A DNA stretch of 63,510 nt, from positions 1 through 63,510 of the forward strand of contig NZ_JAANMS010000022.1 of assembly GCF_011250565.1 (NCBI RefSeq). Reading direction: 5' to 3'. A model generated the notes under the pieces. That model ran no database searches, had not been told where the DNA came from, and saw nothing but the letters and a program-made list of their open reading frames with translations. Source of the DNA: Nocardioides sp. IC4_145. Lineage in GTDB: Bacteria; Actinomycetota; Actinomycetes; Propionibacteriales; Nocardioidaceae. The position numbers and the translations under genes are program-made. This document shows, piece after piece, positions 34,570 through 45,351 of this stretch (the first letter of the stretch is position 1; each line of letters opens with the position of its first letter).

Positions 34570-35646
34570 TCAGTCGGCCACCACCAGGACCGGCACCGGC
34601 TCGACGTCCACCCGCACCCGCCGGCCGACCTGCAGCGCGGTGGCGGCGGCACTTGGCAGCTGGGCGGTGACCAACGTGCCGTCGGCAAACGTGACGCTCG
34701 CCCGGGAGACCGAGCCGAGGAACGCCACGGAGGCGACCGTGGCGGTGCCGGCGGGGTCCGCCGTCACGCGGACCGCCTCGGGCCGCACCAGCGCGACGCC
34801 GGCCCCGGTGGCGGAGCCGGGGAGCACGTCGACCGTCGCGTCGAGCACGCGCGCCCGGCCGTCGACGACCTGCGCCGGCAGCCGGTTGCTCAGCCCGACG
34901 AACGACCCGACGAACGGCGTGGCTGGGGCGTCGTACAGCTCGGCGGGCGGCGCGATCTGCTCGAGCCGGCCGGCGTTCATCACGCCGACCCGGTCGGCGA
35001 CGGCGAGCGCCTCCTCCTGGTCGTGGGTGACGAACAGCGTGGTGGTGCCGACGTCGAGCTGGACCCGCCGGATCTCGTCGCGCAGCTGGACGCGGACCTT
35101 CGCGTCGAGCGCCGAGAGCGGCTCGTCGAGCAGCAGCACGGCCGGCTCGATCGCGAGCGCGCGGGCCAGCGCGACCCGCTGTTGCTGGCCGCCCGAGAGC
35201 TGGTGGGCGTAGCGGTCGTGGTGCTGGCCGAGGCCCACCAGGTCGAGCATGTCGCCCGCCCGGCGACGGCGCTCGGCGCGGGACCGGCCACGCAGCTTGA
35301 GGCCGAAGGCGACGTTGTCGAGCACCGTGAGGTGCGGGAAGAGGCTGTAGGCCTGGAAGACCATGCCCATGTCCCGCTTGTTCGGCGGCACCCGGGTGAC
35401 GTCGCGGTCACCGACGAGCACGGTGCCCGCGTCGGGCCGCTCGAGGCCGGCGAGGATGCGCAGCGCGGTGGTCTTGCCACAGCCGGAGGGCCCGAGCAGC
35501 ACGACCATCTCGCCCGGCTCGAGCCGCAGGTCGAGGCCGTCGAGGGCGTGCACGTCGCCGTAGGAGCGGCGCAGGTCGGCGAGCTCGACGGCGACGCCGG
35601 TGCTGCCGGTGGTGGCTGGCGGGGTGGCGGGAGGGGTGGTGGTCAT
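34570..35646 (-). CDS. ABC transporter ATP-binding protein (iron/polyamine-type importer)
   Basis: 358 residues. Walker A GPSGCGKTT, Q-loop VFQAYSLFPHL, signature LSGGQQQRVALARAL, Walker B LLLDEPLSAL and switch VTHDQEEAL. The C-terminal TOBE domain is present. It resembles PotA/FbpC/PhnT-like ATPases. It is the last gene of a four-gene minus-strand operon: lipoprotein (38456-37335), two permeases and this ATPase, which starts 4 bp after the upstream permease stop. Substrate class cannot be fixed: iron, polyamine, thiamine and phosphonate importers share this layout. Confidence 0.85.
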   Translation of the reverse strand: MTTTPPATPPATTGSTGVAVELADLRRSYGDVHALDGLDLRLEPGEMVVLLGPSGCGKTTALRILAGLERPDAGTVLVGDRDVTRVPPNKRDMGMVFQAYSLFPHLTVLDNVAFGLKLRGRSRAERRRRAGDMLDLVGLGQHHDRYAHQLSGGQQQRVALARALAIEPAVLLLDEPLSALDAKVRVQLRDEIRRVQLDVGTTTLFVTHDQEEALAVADRVGVMNAGRLEQIAPPAELYDAPATPFVGSFVGLSNRLPAQVVDGRARVLDATVDVLPGSATGAGVALVRPEAVRVTADPAGTATVASVAFLGSVSRASVTFADGTLVTAQLPSAAATALQVGRRVRVDVEPVPVLVVAD

Positions 35647-35650
35647 CGGG

Positions 35651-36430
35651 TCAGTTCCTCCCGGTGGTGGGGCGCCGCCGGTCGAGCAGCGAGAGCCCGA
35701 CGAGCAGCAGGGCGGCGAAGAGGATGGAGGCGAGCGCGGCGGCCATCGAGGCCGGCGCGTCGCTCTTCTGGAGCAGCACGAGGACGACCGGCAGGGTGTC
35801 GAAGTTCAGCAGCGAGGCGACGGTGTACTCCCCCAGCACGAGCGCGATGGAGATGAACGCCGCGCCGAGGACGCCCGGCCAGATGTTCGGCACGACCACC
35901 CGCACGATCACGGTGGTCCAGCCCGCCCCGAGCGAGCGGGCCGCCTCGGACAGCGTGGTCGAGTCGATCGCGGAGAGAGCCACGTCGATCGCGCGGTAGG
36001 CGTAGGGCAGCACCAGCACGACGTACACGAAGGCGAGGGTGAGCGGGGAGTCGCCGACCAGGTAGTCGACCCAGGCGTAGACGTTGCCGAGCCCGACCAC
36101 GATCACCAGCGCCGGGATCGTCAGCGGCAGCAGGCAGAGGAACTCCACGAGCCGGGTGGCCCGCGGGATCCGCAGCCGCACCCAGACCATGGTGGGCACG
36201 AGCAGGACGACCATGCCGACGACCGTCAACGCGGCGAGCAGCAGCGACGTGCGGATCGCCTCGGTCAGCGTCGGGTCCTCGACGAGCGAGGCCCAGGCCT
36301 CGCCGGTGCGGCCACCGGTGCGCAGGTCGGTGGTGGAGAAGTCGAGCAGCGCGAGCAGCGGCAGCGCGAAGAACGCCGCGAACGCCAGCAGCAGCAGGTA
36401 GCGGACCACCCGGCTCACGACGGCGCTCAC
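35651..36430 (-). CDS. ABC transporter permease, second subunit (PotC/FbpB type)
   Basis: 259 residues with six hydrophobic helices, from a GTG overlapping the upstream permease stop (GTGA). The EAA loop is STTLSEAARSLGAGWTTVIVRVVVPNIWPG. It pairs with the permease at 36427-37338. The MSAVVSRVVRYLL N-terminus is short, as usual for the second permease of these systems. Confidence 0.85.
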   Translation of the reverse strand: MSAVVSRVVRYLLLLAFAAFFALPLLALLDFSTTDLRTGGRTGEAWASLVEDPTLTEAIRTSLLLAALTVVGMVVLLVPTMVWVRLRIPRATRLVEFLCLLPLTIPALVIVVGLGNVYAWVDYLVGDSPLTLAFVYVVLVLPYAYRAIDVALSAIDSTTLSEAARSLGAGWTTVIVRVVVPNIWPGVLGAAFISIALVLGEYTVASLLNFDTLPVVLVLLQKSDAPASMAAALASILFAALLLVGLSLLDRRRPTTGRN

Positions 36431-37338
36431 CGCAGCCACCTCGACGTGCGCTTGAGCAGCCACGCGTAGAGCGCCATGACGACCGCGACGACCACGACCA
36501 TCTCCAGCGCGAGCGCGAAGCCGAAGTCCTGCTGGCCCAGCACGACCTCGGAGGTCAGCGCCGAGCGGATCAGCAGCGGCGTGATCGGGGCGCCCTGGCT
36601 GACCAGGGCGGCGGCGGTGGCGTACGCCGCGAACGCGTTGGCGAACAGCAGCAGCGCCGAGCCGAGGAAGGCCGGCCGCAGGAGCGGGATGGCGACGCGG
36701 GTCCAGTACTGCCACGGGGTCGCGCCGAGGTTGACCGCGGCCTCGCGCCACTGCGGCCGCAGCCCCTCGAGCGCAGGCAGGAAGACGATCACCATGAGCG
36801 GGATCTGGAAGTAGGTGTAGACGAGCACCAGGCCCGGCAGCTCGTAGAGCCACGCGAAGCCGGCCTCGGAGGTGCCGATGGTGCGGGCGAGCAGCTCGGT
36901 GAGCAGGCCGCCGAAGCCGAGGGTGGCCAGCCAGGCGAAGGCCAGCGTCACGCCGCCGAACTGCGCCAGCACGCCGCACAGCGACGTCACCACCCGGCGT
37001 ACGACGCTCGTGGGTGGTGCGCTGAGGACCAGCTGGGCCAGGACCGCGCCGAGCACGGCACCGATGGCGGCCGACAGCAGGGAGAGGAGCACGCTCTCGC
37101 GCAGCGCCCGCAGCGGGGTCTCCTCACCGAGGGCGCGCACCCGGTCGAGGGTGAAGCCGCCCTCCTCGCCGGAGAAGGCGCCGACCAGCACCGTCACCGT
37201 CGGGACGAGGAGGAAGATCGCTACGTAGACCAGGAACGGGAGCAGCCCGACGGCCGGCCCGACGCTCGCGCGCCGGGCCGACCGGGGTGCTCGGGACGTC
37301 GTGGTCGACGTGCCGGTGACGGGGGCGACGGTGCTCAG
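36427..37338 (-). CDS. ABC transporter permease, first subunit, probable CTG start
   Basis: 303 residues if translation starts at CTG 37336-37338, which overlaps the TGA of the lipoprotein gene (CTGA) and has GAAGG seven bases upstream. From there to 37197 the frame has no ATG, GTG or TTG, yet it encodes a conserved-looking first membrane helix (VGLLPFLVYVAIFLLVP). Starting at the GTG at 37197 would delete that helix. Six helices and the EAA loop REAAVNLGATPWQYWTRVAIPLLRP are visible. It is a subunit of the iron/polyamine-type importer. Confidence 0.75.
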   Translation of the reverse strand: MSTVAPVTGTSTTTSRAPRSARRASVGPAVGLLPFLVYVAIFLLVPTVTVLVGAFSGEEGGFTLDRVRALGEETPLRALRESVLLSLLSAAIGAVLGAVLAQLVLSAPPTSVVRRVVTSLCGVLAQFGGVTLAFAWLATLGFGGLLTELLARTIGTSEAGFAWLYELPGLVLVYTYFQIPLMVIVFLPALEGLRPQWREAAVNLGATPWQYWTRVAIPLLRPAFLGSALLLFANAFAAYATAAALVSQGAPITPLLIRSALTSEVVLGQQDFGFALALEMVVVVAVVMALYAWLLKRTSRWLR

Positions 37339-38456
37339 CCGATTGCCTTCGCCCAGTTGTCGGCGAGGTACGACGCCATCGACTCCGTCTGCTCGTTGGT
37401 CGGGATCACCGGGTCACCGGTGACCTCGGGCAGCGCGTCGTAGAGCTCGGTGTCGATCGTGCCGGCCTCGGCCATCGCCTCGGCGCGGACCGGACGGGCA
37501 CCGCCGGCGAGCCAGAGGTTCTGACCCTCGTCGCTGTAGAGGAACTCCTGCCACAGGCGGGCGGCCGCGGGGTGCGGCGCGTCGGCGTTGATCGCCTGGA
37601 AGTAGTAGCCCGCGACGACCGCGTCCTGCGGCACGAAGACCTTCCAGCTGTCGAGCTTCTCCGACTCCGTGGCGTTCAGGTAGTCCCAGTCGATGACGAC
37701 CGGGGTCTGGCCCGACTCGATGGTGGCCGGCGTCGGGTCGACGGGCAGGAAGTTGCCGGCCGCCTTCAGCTCCTTGAAGAACTCCACGCCCGGGGCGATG
37801 TCGTCGGCCGTGCCGCCGTTGGCCAGCGACGCCATGACGACCCCGCTGAACGCCGCACCGGCCTGCGTCGGGTCACCGTTGAGCGCGACCTTGCCGCGGA
37901 ACTCCGGGCCCAGCAGGTCGTCGAGGGAGTCGATGTCCGGCACCTTGCTGGAGTCGTAGCCGACCGACATGAAGCCGCCGTAGTCGTTGACCCACGCGCC
38001 GTCCGGGTCCTTGAACTCCGCGGGGATCTCGTCGAACGTCTCGACCTGGTACGGCGCGAACATGTCCGTGTTCGCCAGCGCCACGGACTGGCTCAGGTCG
38101 AAGACGTCCGGCGCGCGGTCACTGCCCTTGAGCGTGTTCGCCGCGTTGATCTCGTCCTGGCTCGCCGCGTCGGGCTGCGCCGAGTCGACCTCGATGTCGT
38201 ACTTCTCCTCGAAGGCCTTGATGATCTCGCCGTAGTTCGCCCAGTCAGGCGGCAGCGCGATCACGTTGAGCGTGCCCTCCTCCTGGGCGGCCTCGACCAG
38301 GCCCTCCATGCCGCCGAAGTCCTCCGCCGACGTGGCGGCGGAGGCGTCGGTGCCACCGTCGCCCGACCCGGCGTCGCCCTCGTCATCGGCCGGCGGCGCG
38401 CACGCCGCCAACGCCGTCGTCGCGGCCAGCACGACGAACCACTTACGAACCTTCAC
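37335..38456 (-). CDS. ABC transporter substrate-binding lipoprotein (iron/polyamine type)
   Basis: 373 residues from a GTG preceded by AGGAGG at 5 bases. Lipobox LAAC with C19, then a Gly/Asp/Ser-rich linker. The mature fold resembles family 1 binding proteins of the PotD/AfuA type ([20 protein letters not shown] ... [10 protein letters not shown]). No clear two-Tyr iron-binding pair was seen, so ferric iron is not assured. It is the first gene of the minus-strand importer operon, and a perfect stem-loop lies just upstream of its ribosome binding site. Confidence 0.85.
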   Translation of the reverse strand: MKVRKWFVVLAATTALAACAPPADDEGDAGSGDGGTDASAATSAEDFGGMEGLVEAAQEEGTLNVIALPPDWANYGEIIKAFEEKYDIEVDSAQPDAASQDEINAANTLKGSDRAPDVFDLSQSVALANTDMFAPYQVETFDEIPAEFKDPDGAWVNDYGGFMSVGYDSSKVPDIDSLDDLLGPEFRGKVALNGDPTQAGAAFSGVVMASLANGGTADDIAPGVEFFKELKAAGNFLPVDPTPATIESGQTPVVIDWDYLNATESEKLDSWKVFVPQDAVVAGYYFQAINADAPHPAAARLWQEFLYSDEGQNLWLAGGARPVRAEAMAEAGTIDTELYDALPEVTGDPVIPTNEQTESMASYLADNWAKAIG

Positions 38457-38470
38457 GTCTACCTCCTGAG

Positions 38471-38492
38471 GCGAGGCGCGGTCGCGCCTCGC
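38471..38492 (-). promoter_or_regulatory. Stem-loop just upstream of the lipoprotein ribosome binding site
   Basis: Perfect 10-bp arms GCGAGGCGCG / CGCGCCTCGC around GT, in the 5' leader of the importer operon, 7 bases upstream of its AGGAGG. It could stabilise the message or limit translation. Confidence 0.45.
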
Positions 38493-38516
38493 GCACCGTT
38501 GTGGGCACGACCGTCG

Positions 38517-38533
38517 CGGACGTTACTATCCCG
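38517..38533. repeat. Third copy of the CGTTACTAYCCC element
   Basis: CGGACGTTACTATCCCG shares the core CGTTACTAYCCC with both arms of the inverted repeat at 18101-18167. It lies between the divergent importer operon and the class I fumarase gene and could be part of a promoter. Confidence 0.5.
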
Positions 38534-38605
38534 CGGCCTCCACGGGGCCGACCGGTGAACTCCCGGCGTCCGCGCCGCCGACCCAGCGGCGTACCCTGGG
38601 CGCTC

Positions 38606-40294
<1,689 letters not shown>

Positions 40295-40300
40295 CCCGAC

Positions 40301-40432
40301 CCGCTGGTCGAGCAGGCGAGCGCCAGCGAGCCGTGTCGAGACCCGGTGACGGTGGCTACGGCCCTGGGTACGTCACCGGGTCTCGACACGCTCAGCCAGC
40401 GGAACAGCGGCGGCCCCCTGCTCGACCAGCGG
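40301..40432. repeat. Large inverted repeat of two REP-like units
   Basis: Outer arms CCGCTGGTCGAGCAG (40301-40315) and CTGCTCGACCAGCGG (40418-40432) are perfect over 15 bp. Inner arms GTGTCGAGACCCGGTGAC (40333-40350) and GTCACCGGGTCTCGACAC (40372-40389) are perfect over 18 bp. The structure lies between convergent genes, 6 bp after the class I fumarase stop, so it may also terminate transcription. Partial relatives occur at 27984 and 29324. Confidence 0.85.
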
Positions 40433-40439
40433 AAGGGGG

Positions 40440-40640
40440 TCAGGCCTCGCGGGCGGACTCCTGGTTGGCGCGGGGCTTGGCGTTGGGGCCGGCCTCGACG
40501 CCCTCGCCGTCAGCGCCGTGCGGCTGGTCGGGGTTGCCGGCGACGCCCTGGTCGTCGGAGATCGGCTGGTCCAGGGCGTCCGGGTCCATGGAGGCGGCCT
40601 CGGAGACCTGGCCCTCGGACTGCTTCTTGTTCTCGCTCAT
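40440..40640 (-). CDS. Small acidic, probably disordered protein
   Basis: 66 residues from ATG at 40640 with a strong AAGGAGAG about 5 bases upstream. The product is rich in Asp, Glu, Gln, Asn, Pro and Gly, with no Cys, no aromatic residues and no predicted membrane segment, so it is probably disordered and very soluble. The composition recalls small stress or hydrophilin-like proteins, but this is only a compositional resemblance. It is divergent from the spermidine synthase-like gene. Confidence 0.6.
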   Translation of the reverse strand: MSENKKQSEGQVSEAASMDPDALDQPISDDQGVAGNPDQPHGADGEGVEAGPNAKPRANQESAREA

Positions 40641-40766
40641 GCACTCTCCTTCGGGTCGGTGCGACCGGTACCCGAAGCAGCGCGGGTCAGCAGGAGGGCT
40701 CCGACGACCCGTGCCACGATGTCTCCGGGTTCGAGCGACGGACGACCGGCGGAGGAGCAACGCCCA

Positions 40767-41462
40767 GTGGCGGACGAGCACGAGCAGGTCGAGGTCGCAC
40801 GGGCGGAGTCCGAGCGCGGTGAGCTGGTGCTGCGCGAGCGGCGCGACCCGCACGGACCCACGTCGCTGGAGCTGCGCGCGAACGGCGTCTTCGTGATGGA
40901 CACCCTCGAGACCAGCACCGAGCGGGCACTCGCGACCGCGGCCCTCGCGCTGGTCGAGCACCCGCGGGCGGTCGTCGTGGGCGGGCTCGGCCTCGGCTTC
41001 ACCATGCACGAGGTGCTGGCCGACAGCAGGGTCGAGCGCTGCGCGGTCGTGGAGATCGAGGAGGCGCTGGTCGGCTGGATGCGCGACGGCACGATCCCGC
41101 ACGGGCCGGCGCTGCTCGCGGACGAGCGGGTGCAGGTGGTCGTCGCCGACGTGGCCGTCGCGCTCGCGGAGGCCCGCCCGGCGACGTACGACCTGGTGCT
41201 GCTGGACGTCGACAACGGCCCGGGCTACCTCGTGCACGACACGAATGCCGCGATCTACCGTGAGCCGTTCCTGGCGACCGTCCGCGAGGTGCTGCGTCCC
41301 GGCGGCGTGCTGGTGGTGTGGTCGGCGGCGGAGGCGCCGGAGCTCGAGCAGGCGATGCGGGCGGCCTTCGGCGCTGCGGAGGCGCACCCGCACGAGGTGC
41401 GGCTGCAGGACCGCGACGAGCACTATTGGCTCTACGTCGCCCGGGTACCGGAGCCGGCGTGA
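40767..41462 (+). CDS. Spermidine synthase-like SAM-dependent protein
   Basis: 231 residues. Spermidine synthase/methyltransferase Rossmann fold with [16 protein letters not shown] (motif I), the acidic residue in [11 protein letters not shown], and [14 protein letters not shown]. The N-terminal beta domain is short. Actinobacterial members of this type often lack the full polyamine-synthase active site, so a true spermidine synthase activity is doubtful. GTG at 40767 is preceded by GGAGGAG. It overlaps the class II fumarase start by 4 bases (GTGA) and forms an operon with it. Confidence 0.75.
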   Translation: MADEHEQVEVARAESERGELVLRERRDPHGPTSLELRANGVFVMDTLETSTERALATAALALVEHPRAVVVGGLGLGFTMHEVLADSRVERCAVVEIEEALVGWMRDGTIPHGPALLADERVQVVVADVAVALAEARPATYDLVLLDVDNGPGYLVHDTNAAIYREPFLATVREVLRPGGVLVVWSAAEAPELEQAMRAAFGAAEAHPHEVRLQDRDEHYWLYVARVPEPA

Positions 41463-42865
41463 GCGACGCAGAGCAGCAGACCGACGGCGAGTTCCGCACC
41501 GAGCACGACAGCATGGGCGAGGTCCAGGTGCCTCGCGACGCGCTGTGGCGGGCGCAGACCCAGCGCGCGGTCGAGAACTTCCCGATCTCCGGCACGCCGA
41601 TCGAGCCGGCCCTCATCCACGCCATCGGGCTGGTCAAGGCCGCCGCCGCCACCACCAACGGCGAGCTCGGCGTGCTGGACCGCGCCAAGGCCGACGCGGT
41701 CGTCGCCGCCGCGACCGAGGTGGCCGAGGGCCGGCACGACCGCGAGTTCCCCGTCGACGTCTTCCAGACCGGGTCGGGCACGAGCTCGAACATGAACGCC
41801 AACGAGGTCATCGCCTCCCTGGCCGCCCGCGCCGGCACCGACGTGCACCCCAACGACCACGTCAACGCCAGCCAGTCCAGCAACGACACCTTCCCCACGG
41901 CCATCCACGTCGCCGCGGCGCTCGCGGTCACCGACCAGCTGCTGCCCGCGCTCGACGTGCTGGCCACCAGCCTCGAGGGCAAGGCCGAGGAGTTCGCCGG
42001 GCTGGTGAAGTCCGGCCGCACGCACCTGATGGACGCGACACCGGTGATGCTCGGCCAGGAGTTCTCCGGCTACACAGCGACGGTGCGGTACGCCGCCGAG
42101 CGGCTCGAGTCGGTCCTCCCCCGCGTCCGCGAGCTGCCGCTGGGCGGGACCGCCGTCGGGACCGGCATCAACACGCCGCCGGGCTTCGCGGCGCGGGTGA
42201 TCGAGGTGCTCGGCGAGCGCACCGGGCAGCCGTTCACCGAGGCGCGCAACCACTTCGAGGCCCAGGGCACGCGGGACTCGCTCGTCGAGCTCTCCGGCGT
42301 CCTGCGGACCATCGCGGTCGGCCTCACCAAGATCTGCAACGACCTGCGCTGGATGTCGTCGGGGCCGACCACCGGTCTGGCCGAGATCCACCTGCCCGAC
42401 CTCCAGCCGGGCTCGAGCATCATGCCGGGCAAGGTGAACCCGGTGCTCCCCGAGGCGACGCTCATGGTGTGCGCCCAGGTCATCGGCAACGACGCGGCCG
42501 TCGGGTTCGCCGGCGCGAGCGGCAGCTTCGAGCTCAACGTGGCGATGCCGGTGATGGCGCGCAACGTGCTGGAGTCGGTGCGGCTGCTCGCCACGTCCTC
42601 GACGGTGCTCGCGCAGCGCTGCGTCGACGGGATCACCGCGGACGCCGAGCGGATGCGGCAGTACGCCGAGTCCTCGCCGTCGGTGGTGACGCCGCTGAAC
42701 AAGCACATCGGCTACGAGAACGCCGCGAAGGTCGCCAAGCAGGCGCTCGCCGACGGCGCGACCATCCGCGAGACGGTCCTGAAGATGGGCTTCGTCGAGC
42801 GGGGCGAGGTCACCGAGGAGCAGCTCGACGAGGCGCTCGACGTGGAGTCGATGACCCACCCCTGA
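41459..42865 (+). CDS. fumC: Class II fumarate hydratase
   Basis: 468 residues. Oxygen-stable class II fumarase of the TCA cycle. Signature [13 protein letters not shown] is intact, with the catalytic Ser on that loop (near residue 319). [14 protein letters not shown] and the TGINTPPGF region are the other conserved substrate-binding blocks. It is coupled to the spermidine synthase-like gene. With the class I enzyme it gives the cell two fumarases suited to different iron or oxygen conditions. Confidence 0.95.
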   Translation: MSDAEQQTDGEFRTEHDSMGEVQVPRDALWRAQTQRAVENFPISGTPIEPALIHAIGLVKAAAATTNGELGVLDRAKADAVVAAATEVAEGRHDREFPVDVFQTGSGTSSNMNANEVIASLAARAGTDVHPNDHVNASQSSNDTFPTAIHVAAALAVTDQLLPALDVLATSLEGKAEEFAGLVKSGRTHLMDATPVMLGQEFSGYTATVRYAAERLESVLPRVRELPLGGTAVGTGINTPPGFAARVIEVLGERTGQPFTEARNHFEAQGTRDSLVELSGVLRTIAVGLTKICNDLRWMSSGPTTGLAEIHLPDLQPGSSIMPGKVNPVLPEATLMVCAQVIGNDAAVGFAGASGSFELNVAMPVMARNVLESVRLLATSSTVLAQRCVDGITADAERMRQYAESSPSVVTPLNKHIGYENAAKVAKQALADGATIRETVLKMGFVERGEVTEEQLDEALDVESMTHP

Positions 42866-42889
42866 CCCGGACGTCCGCCGGGACCGGGC

Positions 42890-43564
42890 CTAGTACCAGT
42901 TGTGGCCCTGCTTGAAGGACCAGGCGCTGCACGGCGAGCCGTAGGCGTCGCGGATGTAGCCCAGGCCCCAGCGGATCTGCGAGGCGGCGTTGGTCATGTA
43001 GTCCGCGGGCAGCTCGTGCAGGCCGGTGAGCGCCTGCGGGATGCCGTACGCCGACGAGGTGGGGTTGTCGGCGTCGACGCGCCAGTCGCTCTCGCTGACC
43101 CAGAGCGAGTCGAGGCAGGAGAACTGGTCGGCGGAGAAGCCGAACTCGCCGAGCATCGCGCGGGCGATGTCGCGCGGGTCGGCGTCGGAGAGGTCCTCGG
43201 TGCGGGTCATCGCGCGGGTCGCCCCCTCACCGGAGGCGGCGCCGAGCTCCTCGCCGAGGGTCGCCTTCTTGGCCGGGTCGGCCTGCTCGCGCCGGTCCGA
43301 GGACCGGGTGACCGACGAGGCACGCTCCTCGGCGAACGACGAGCCGCTGAGGCGGGCACCGTCCGCGACGGCGGCGATGTCGCCCGCGGCGGCGCTCACC
43401 GCGCCCGGGCCGCTCAGGACGCCGCCGGCGACGGCGGCCCCGGTCGTGGCGACGGCCACGCCGGACAGGACGGCCGTGGTGCGCAGGGCCCGCCGCGGTG
43501 CCCGGGTGAGCCGGGGCTCGGGAGCGCGGCGGTGCTTCGGGACGTGCTTGACGTGCTTCGACAC
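42890..43564 (-). CDS. Secreted transglycosylase SLT-like protein
   Basis: 224 residues from a GTG. A His/Lys/Arg-rich N-terminus precedes a signal-type hydrophobic segment (about 30-50). A low-complexity, charged middle part leads to a C-terminal lysozyme-like domain: CLDSLWVSESDWRVDADNP, SSAYGIPQAL, IRWGLGYI and the terminal SFKQGHNWY. This pattern matches the transglycosylase domain of aggregation-promoting-factor/resuscitation-type proteins that act on peptidoglycan. The catalytic Glu is probably the one in VSESDW. An upstream GTG at 43579 would add 5 residues. Confidence 0.8.
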   Translation of the reverse strand: MSKHVKHVPKHRRAPEPRLTRAPRRALRTTAVLSGVAVATTGAAVAGGVLSGPGAVSAAAGDIAAVADGARLSGSSFAEERASSVTRSSDRREQADPAKKATLGEELGAASGEGATRAMTRTEDLSDADPRDIARAMLGEFGFSADQFSCLDSLWVSESDWRVDADNPTSSAYGIPQALTGLHELPADYMTNAASQIRWGLGYIRDAYGSPCSAWSFKQGHNWY

Positions 43565-43669
43565 AGGCGGGTCATCCACGGGGGTAGAGGCCAGGAACCC
43601 CGACACCATGCACGACGTGCCGCGGACCCGCCAAAGCGACGACGTCCTCCGAGACGGCCCGGCGCGGCG

Positions 43670-43687
43670 TGTGACACACGCGTCACA
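43670..43687. promoter_or_regulatory. Inverted repeat TGTGA-N8-TCACA upstream of the transglycosylase gene
   Basis: The half-sites resemble those of the CRP family, but the spacer is 8 rather than 6 bases, so it is not a canonical CRP site. It lies about 105 bp upstream of the transglycosylase start. Confidence 0.25.
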
Positions 43688-43722
43688 GCAGCCCCGCCGG
43701 CCGCACCCGTCCAGACCTGTGC

Positions 43723-45054
43723 CTACAGCGTGACGTTCTCCAGCATCTCGGTGACCAGCGCTGCGATCGGGGACCGCTCGGACCGCGTGAGGGTCACGTG
43801 GGCGAAGAGCGGGTGCCCCTTGAGCTTCTCGATGACCGCGACGATGCCGTCGTGGCGACCCACGCGCAGGTTGTCGCGTTGCGCCACGTCGTGGGTGAGG
43901 ACGACCTTCGAGCCGGCGCCGATCCGCGAGAGCACGGTGAGCAGCACGTTGCGCTCCAGCGACTGTGCCTCGTCGACGATGACGAACGCGTCGTGCAGCG
44001 AGCGGCCCCGGATGTGGGTCAGCGGGAGCACCTCGAGCATCCCGCGGTCGAGCACCTCCTCGATGACCTCCTTGGAGGTCACCGCGCCGAGGGTGTCGAA
44101 GACCGCCTGGGCCCAGGGGCCCATCTTCTCGGCCTCGGAGCCGGGGAGGTAGCCGAGCTCCTGCCCGCCGACGGCGAACAGCGGCCGGAAGACCACCACC
44201 TTCTGGTGCTGGCCGCGCTCGAGGACCGCCTCCAGCCCGGCGCACAGCGCCATCGCGGACTTGCCGGTGCCGGCTCGACCCCCGAGCGAGACGATGCCGA
44301 CCTCCGGGTCGAGCAGCATCTCGAGCGCGACCCGTTGCTCGGCGGAGCGGCCGTGGACGCCGAACGCCTCGCGGTCCCCGCGCACGAGGTGGATGCGCTT
44401 GTCCGGACCGACCCGGCCGAGCGCGGTCCCCCGGTCCGACAGCAGCACCAGCCCCTGGTGGCACGGCATGTCGCGGGCCACCTCGAGGTCGAGCACGCCG
44501 TCGTCGTACAGCTCGTCCAGCTCGGTCGCGGCGACCTCCAGCTCGGCCATGCCCGAGTAGCCCGTGTCCGAGTCGCTGACGGCCTCCGCGCGGTACTCCT
44601 CGGCGTCCAGCCCCACCGCGGAGGCCTTGATCCGCAGCGGGAGGTCCTTGGAGACCAGCGTGACAGCGTGGCCCTCGTCGGCGAGGTTCTTGGCGACGGC
44701 CAGGATCCGCGTGTCGTTGTCGCCGAGCCGGAAGCCCGACGGCAGCGCCTCCGGGTCGGTGTGGTTGAGCTCGACGCGCAGCGTGCCGCCCTCGTCGCCG
44801 ACCGGGACCGGCTCGTCGAGCCGCCCGTGGGTGACCCGCAGCTCGTCGAGCATCCGGAGCGCGGTCCGGGCGAAGAACCCCAGCTCGGGGTGGTGCCGCT
44901 TGCCCTCGAGCTCGGTGATCACGACCACCGGCAGCACGACCTCGTGCTCGGCGAAGCGGCGGAGCGCGCCGGGGTCGGCCAGCAGGACGCTGGTGTCGAG
45001 GACGTAGGTGCGGGTGCTGCTGGTGGTCCGGGTCTTCTTGGCCGTGGTCGGCAC
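43723..45054 (-). CDS. PhoH family ATPase with N-terminal PIN domain
   Basis: 443 residues. The PIN domain (about 15-155) has [12 protein letters not shown], the acidic residue in ITELEGKR, and [10 protein letters not shown], as in VapC-type RNases. The PhoH-like P-loop domain has [11 protein letters not shown] (Walker A) and [10 protein letters not shown] (Walker B). PIN-PhoH fusions are proposed to couple RNA unwinding to ribonuclease activity. Start is GTG. A 297-bp gap separates it from the cis-prenyltransferase stop, and a 34-codon reading frame lies in this leader. Confidence 0.9.
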   Translation of the reverse strand: MPTTAKKTRTTSSTRTYVLDTSVLLADPGALRRFAEHEVVLPVVVITELEGKRHHPELGFFARTALRMLDELRVTHGRLDEPVPVGDEGGTLRVELNHTDPEALPSGFRLGDNDTRILAVAKNLADEGHAVTLVSKDLPLRIKASAVGLDAEEYRAEAVSDSDTGYSGMAELEVAATELDELYDDGVLDLEVARDMPCHQGLVLLSDRGTALGRVGPDKRIHLVRGDREAFGVHGRSAEQRVALEMLLDPEVGIVSLGGRAGTGKSAMALCAGLEAVLERGQHQKVVVFRPLFAVGGQELGYLPGSEAEKMGPWAQAVFDTLGAVTSKEVIEEVLDRGMLEVLPLTHIRGRSLHDAFVIVDEAQSLERNVLLTVLSRIGAGSKVVLTHDVAQRDNLRVGRHDGIVAVIEKLKGHPLFAHVTLTRSERSPIAALVTEMLENVTL

Positions 45055-45099
45055 GGTTCACCCCTCACGGGACGGCACGCGCACTCGACGCCCCGGTCC

Positions 45100-45204
45100 C
45101 TAGCTCACGCGGTTGGACCGGGACCGGGCCCGCAGGCCGGAGTGCCGGCCCCCTCGCCCACGGCAGGCGGCTGCCTGTCGTGCGCTGCAGTCGTGATCAC
45201 TCAC
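45100..45204 (-). CDS. Possible 34-codon leader peptide upstream of PhoH gene
   Basis: GTG at 45204 preceded by GGGAGG at 7 bases encodes a basic peptide starting MSDHDCSARQAAAC, with many Arg and Gly and two Cys. It ends 45 bp before the PhoH start on the same strand. The good ribosome binding site is the main reason for listing it. It could be a regulatory uORF or chance. Confidence 0.3.
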   Translation of the reverse strand: MSDHDCSARQAAACRGRGGRHSGLRARSRSNRVS

Positions 45205-45351
45205 GAGCGGACCTCCCGACGCGGCCGGCTTCCCCACCGGCCACTGATCCAGAACGTACGCCGCTGCCCCCTCCGGCGAGGGCGACACGCCCGTCCGCGC
45301 GGGTGAACCTCGGTGAACATCACCCGAACGGCGTACGCGCCGCCGGCCGCT

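Noticed and set aside
43670..43687. CRP/GlxR binding site
   Set aside because: The TGTGA and TCACA half-sites are separated by 8 bases rather than 6; kept only as a low-confidence inverted repeat.
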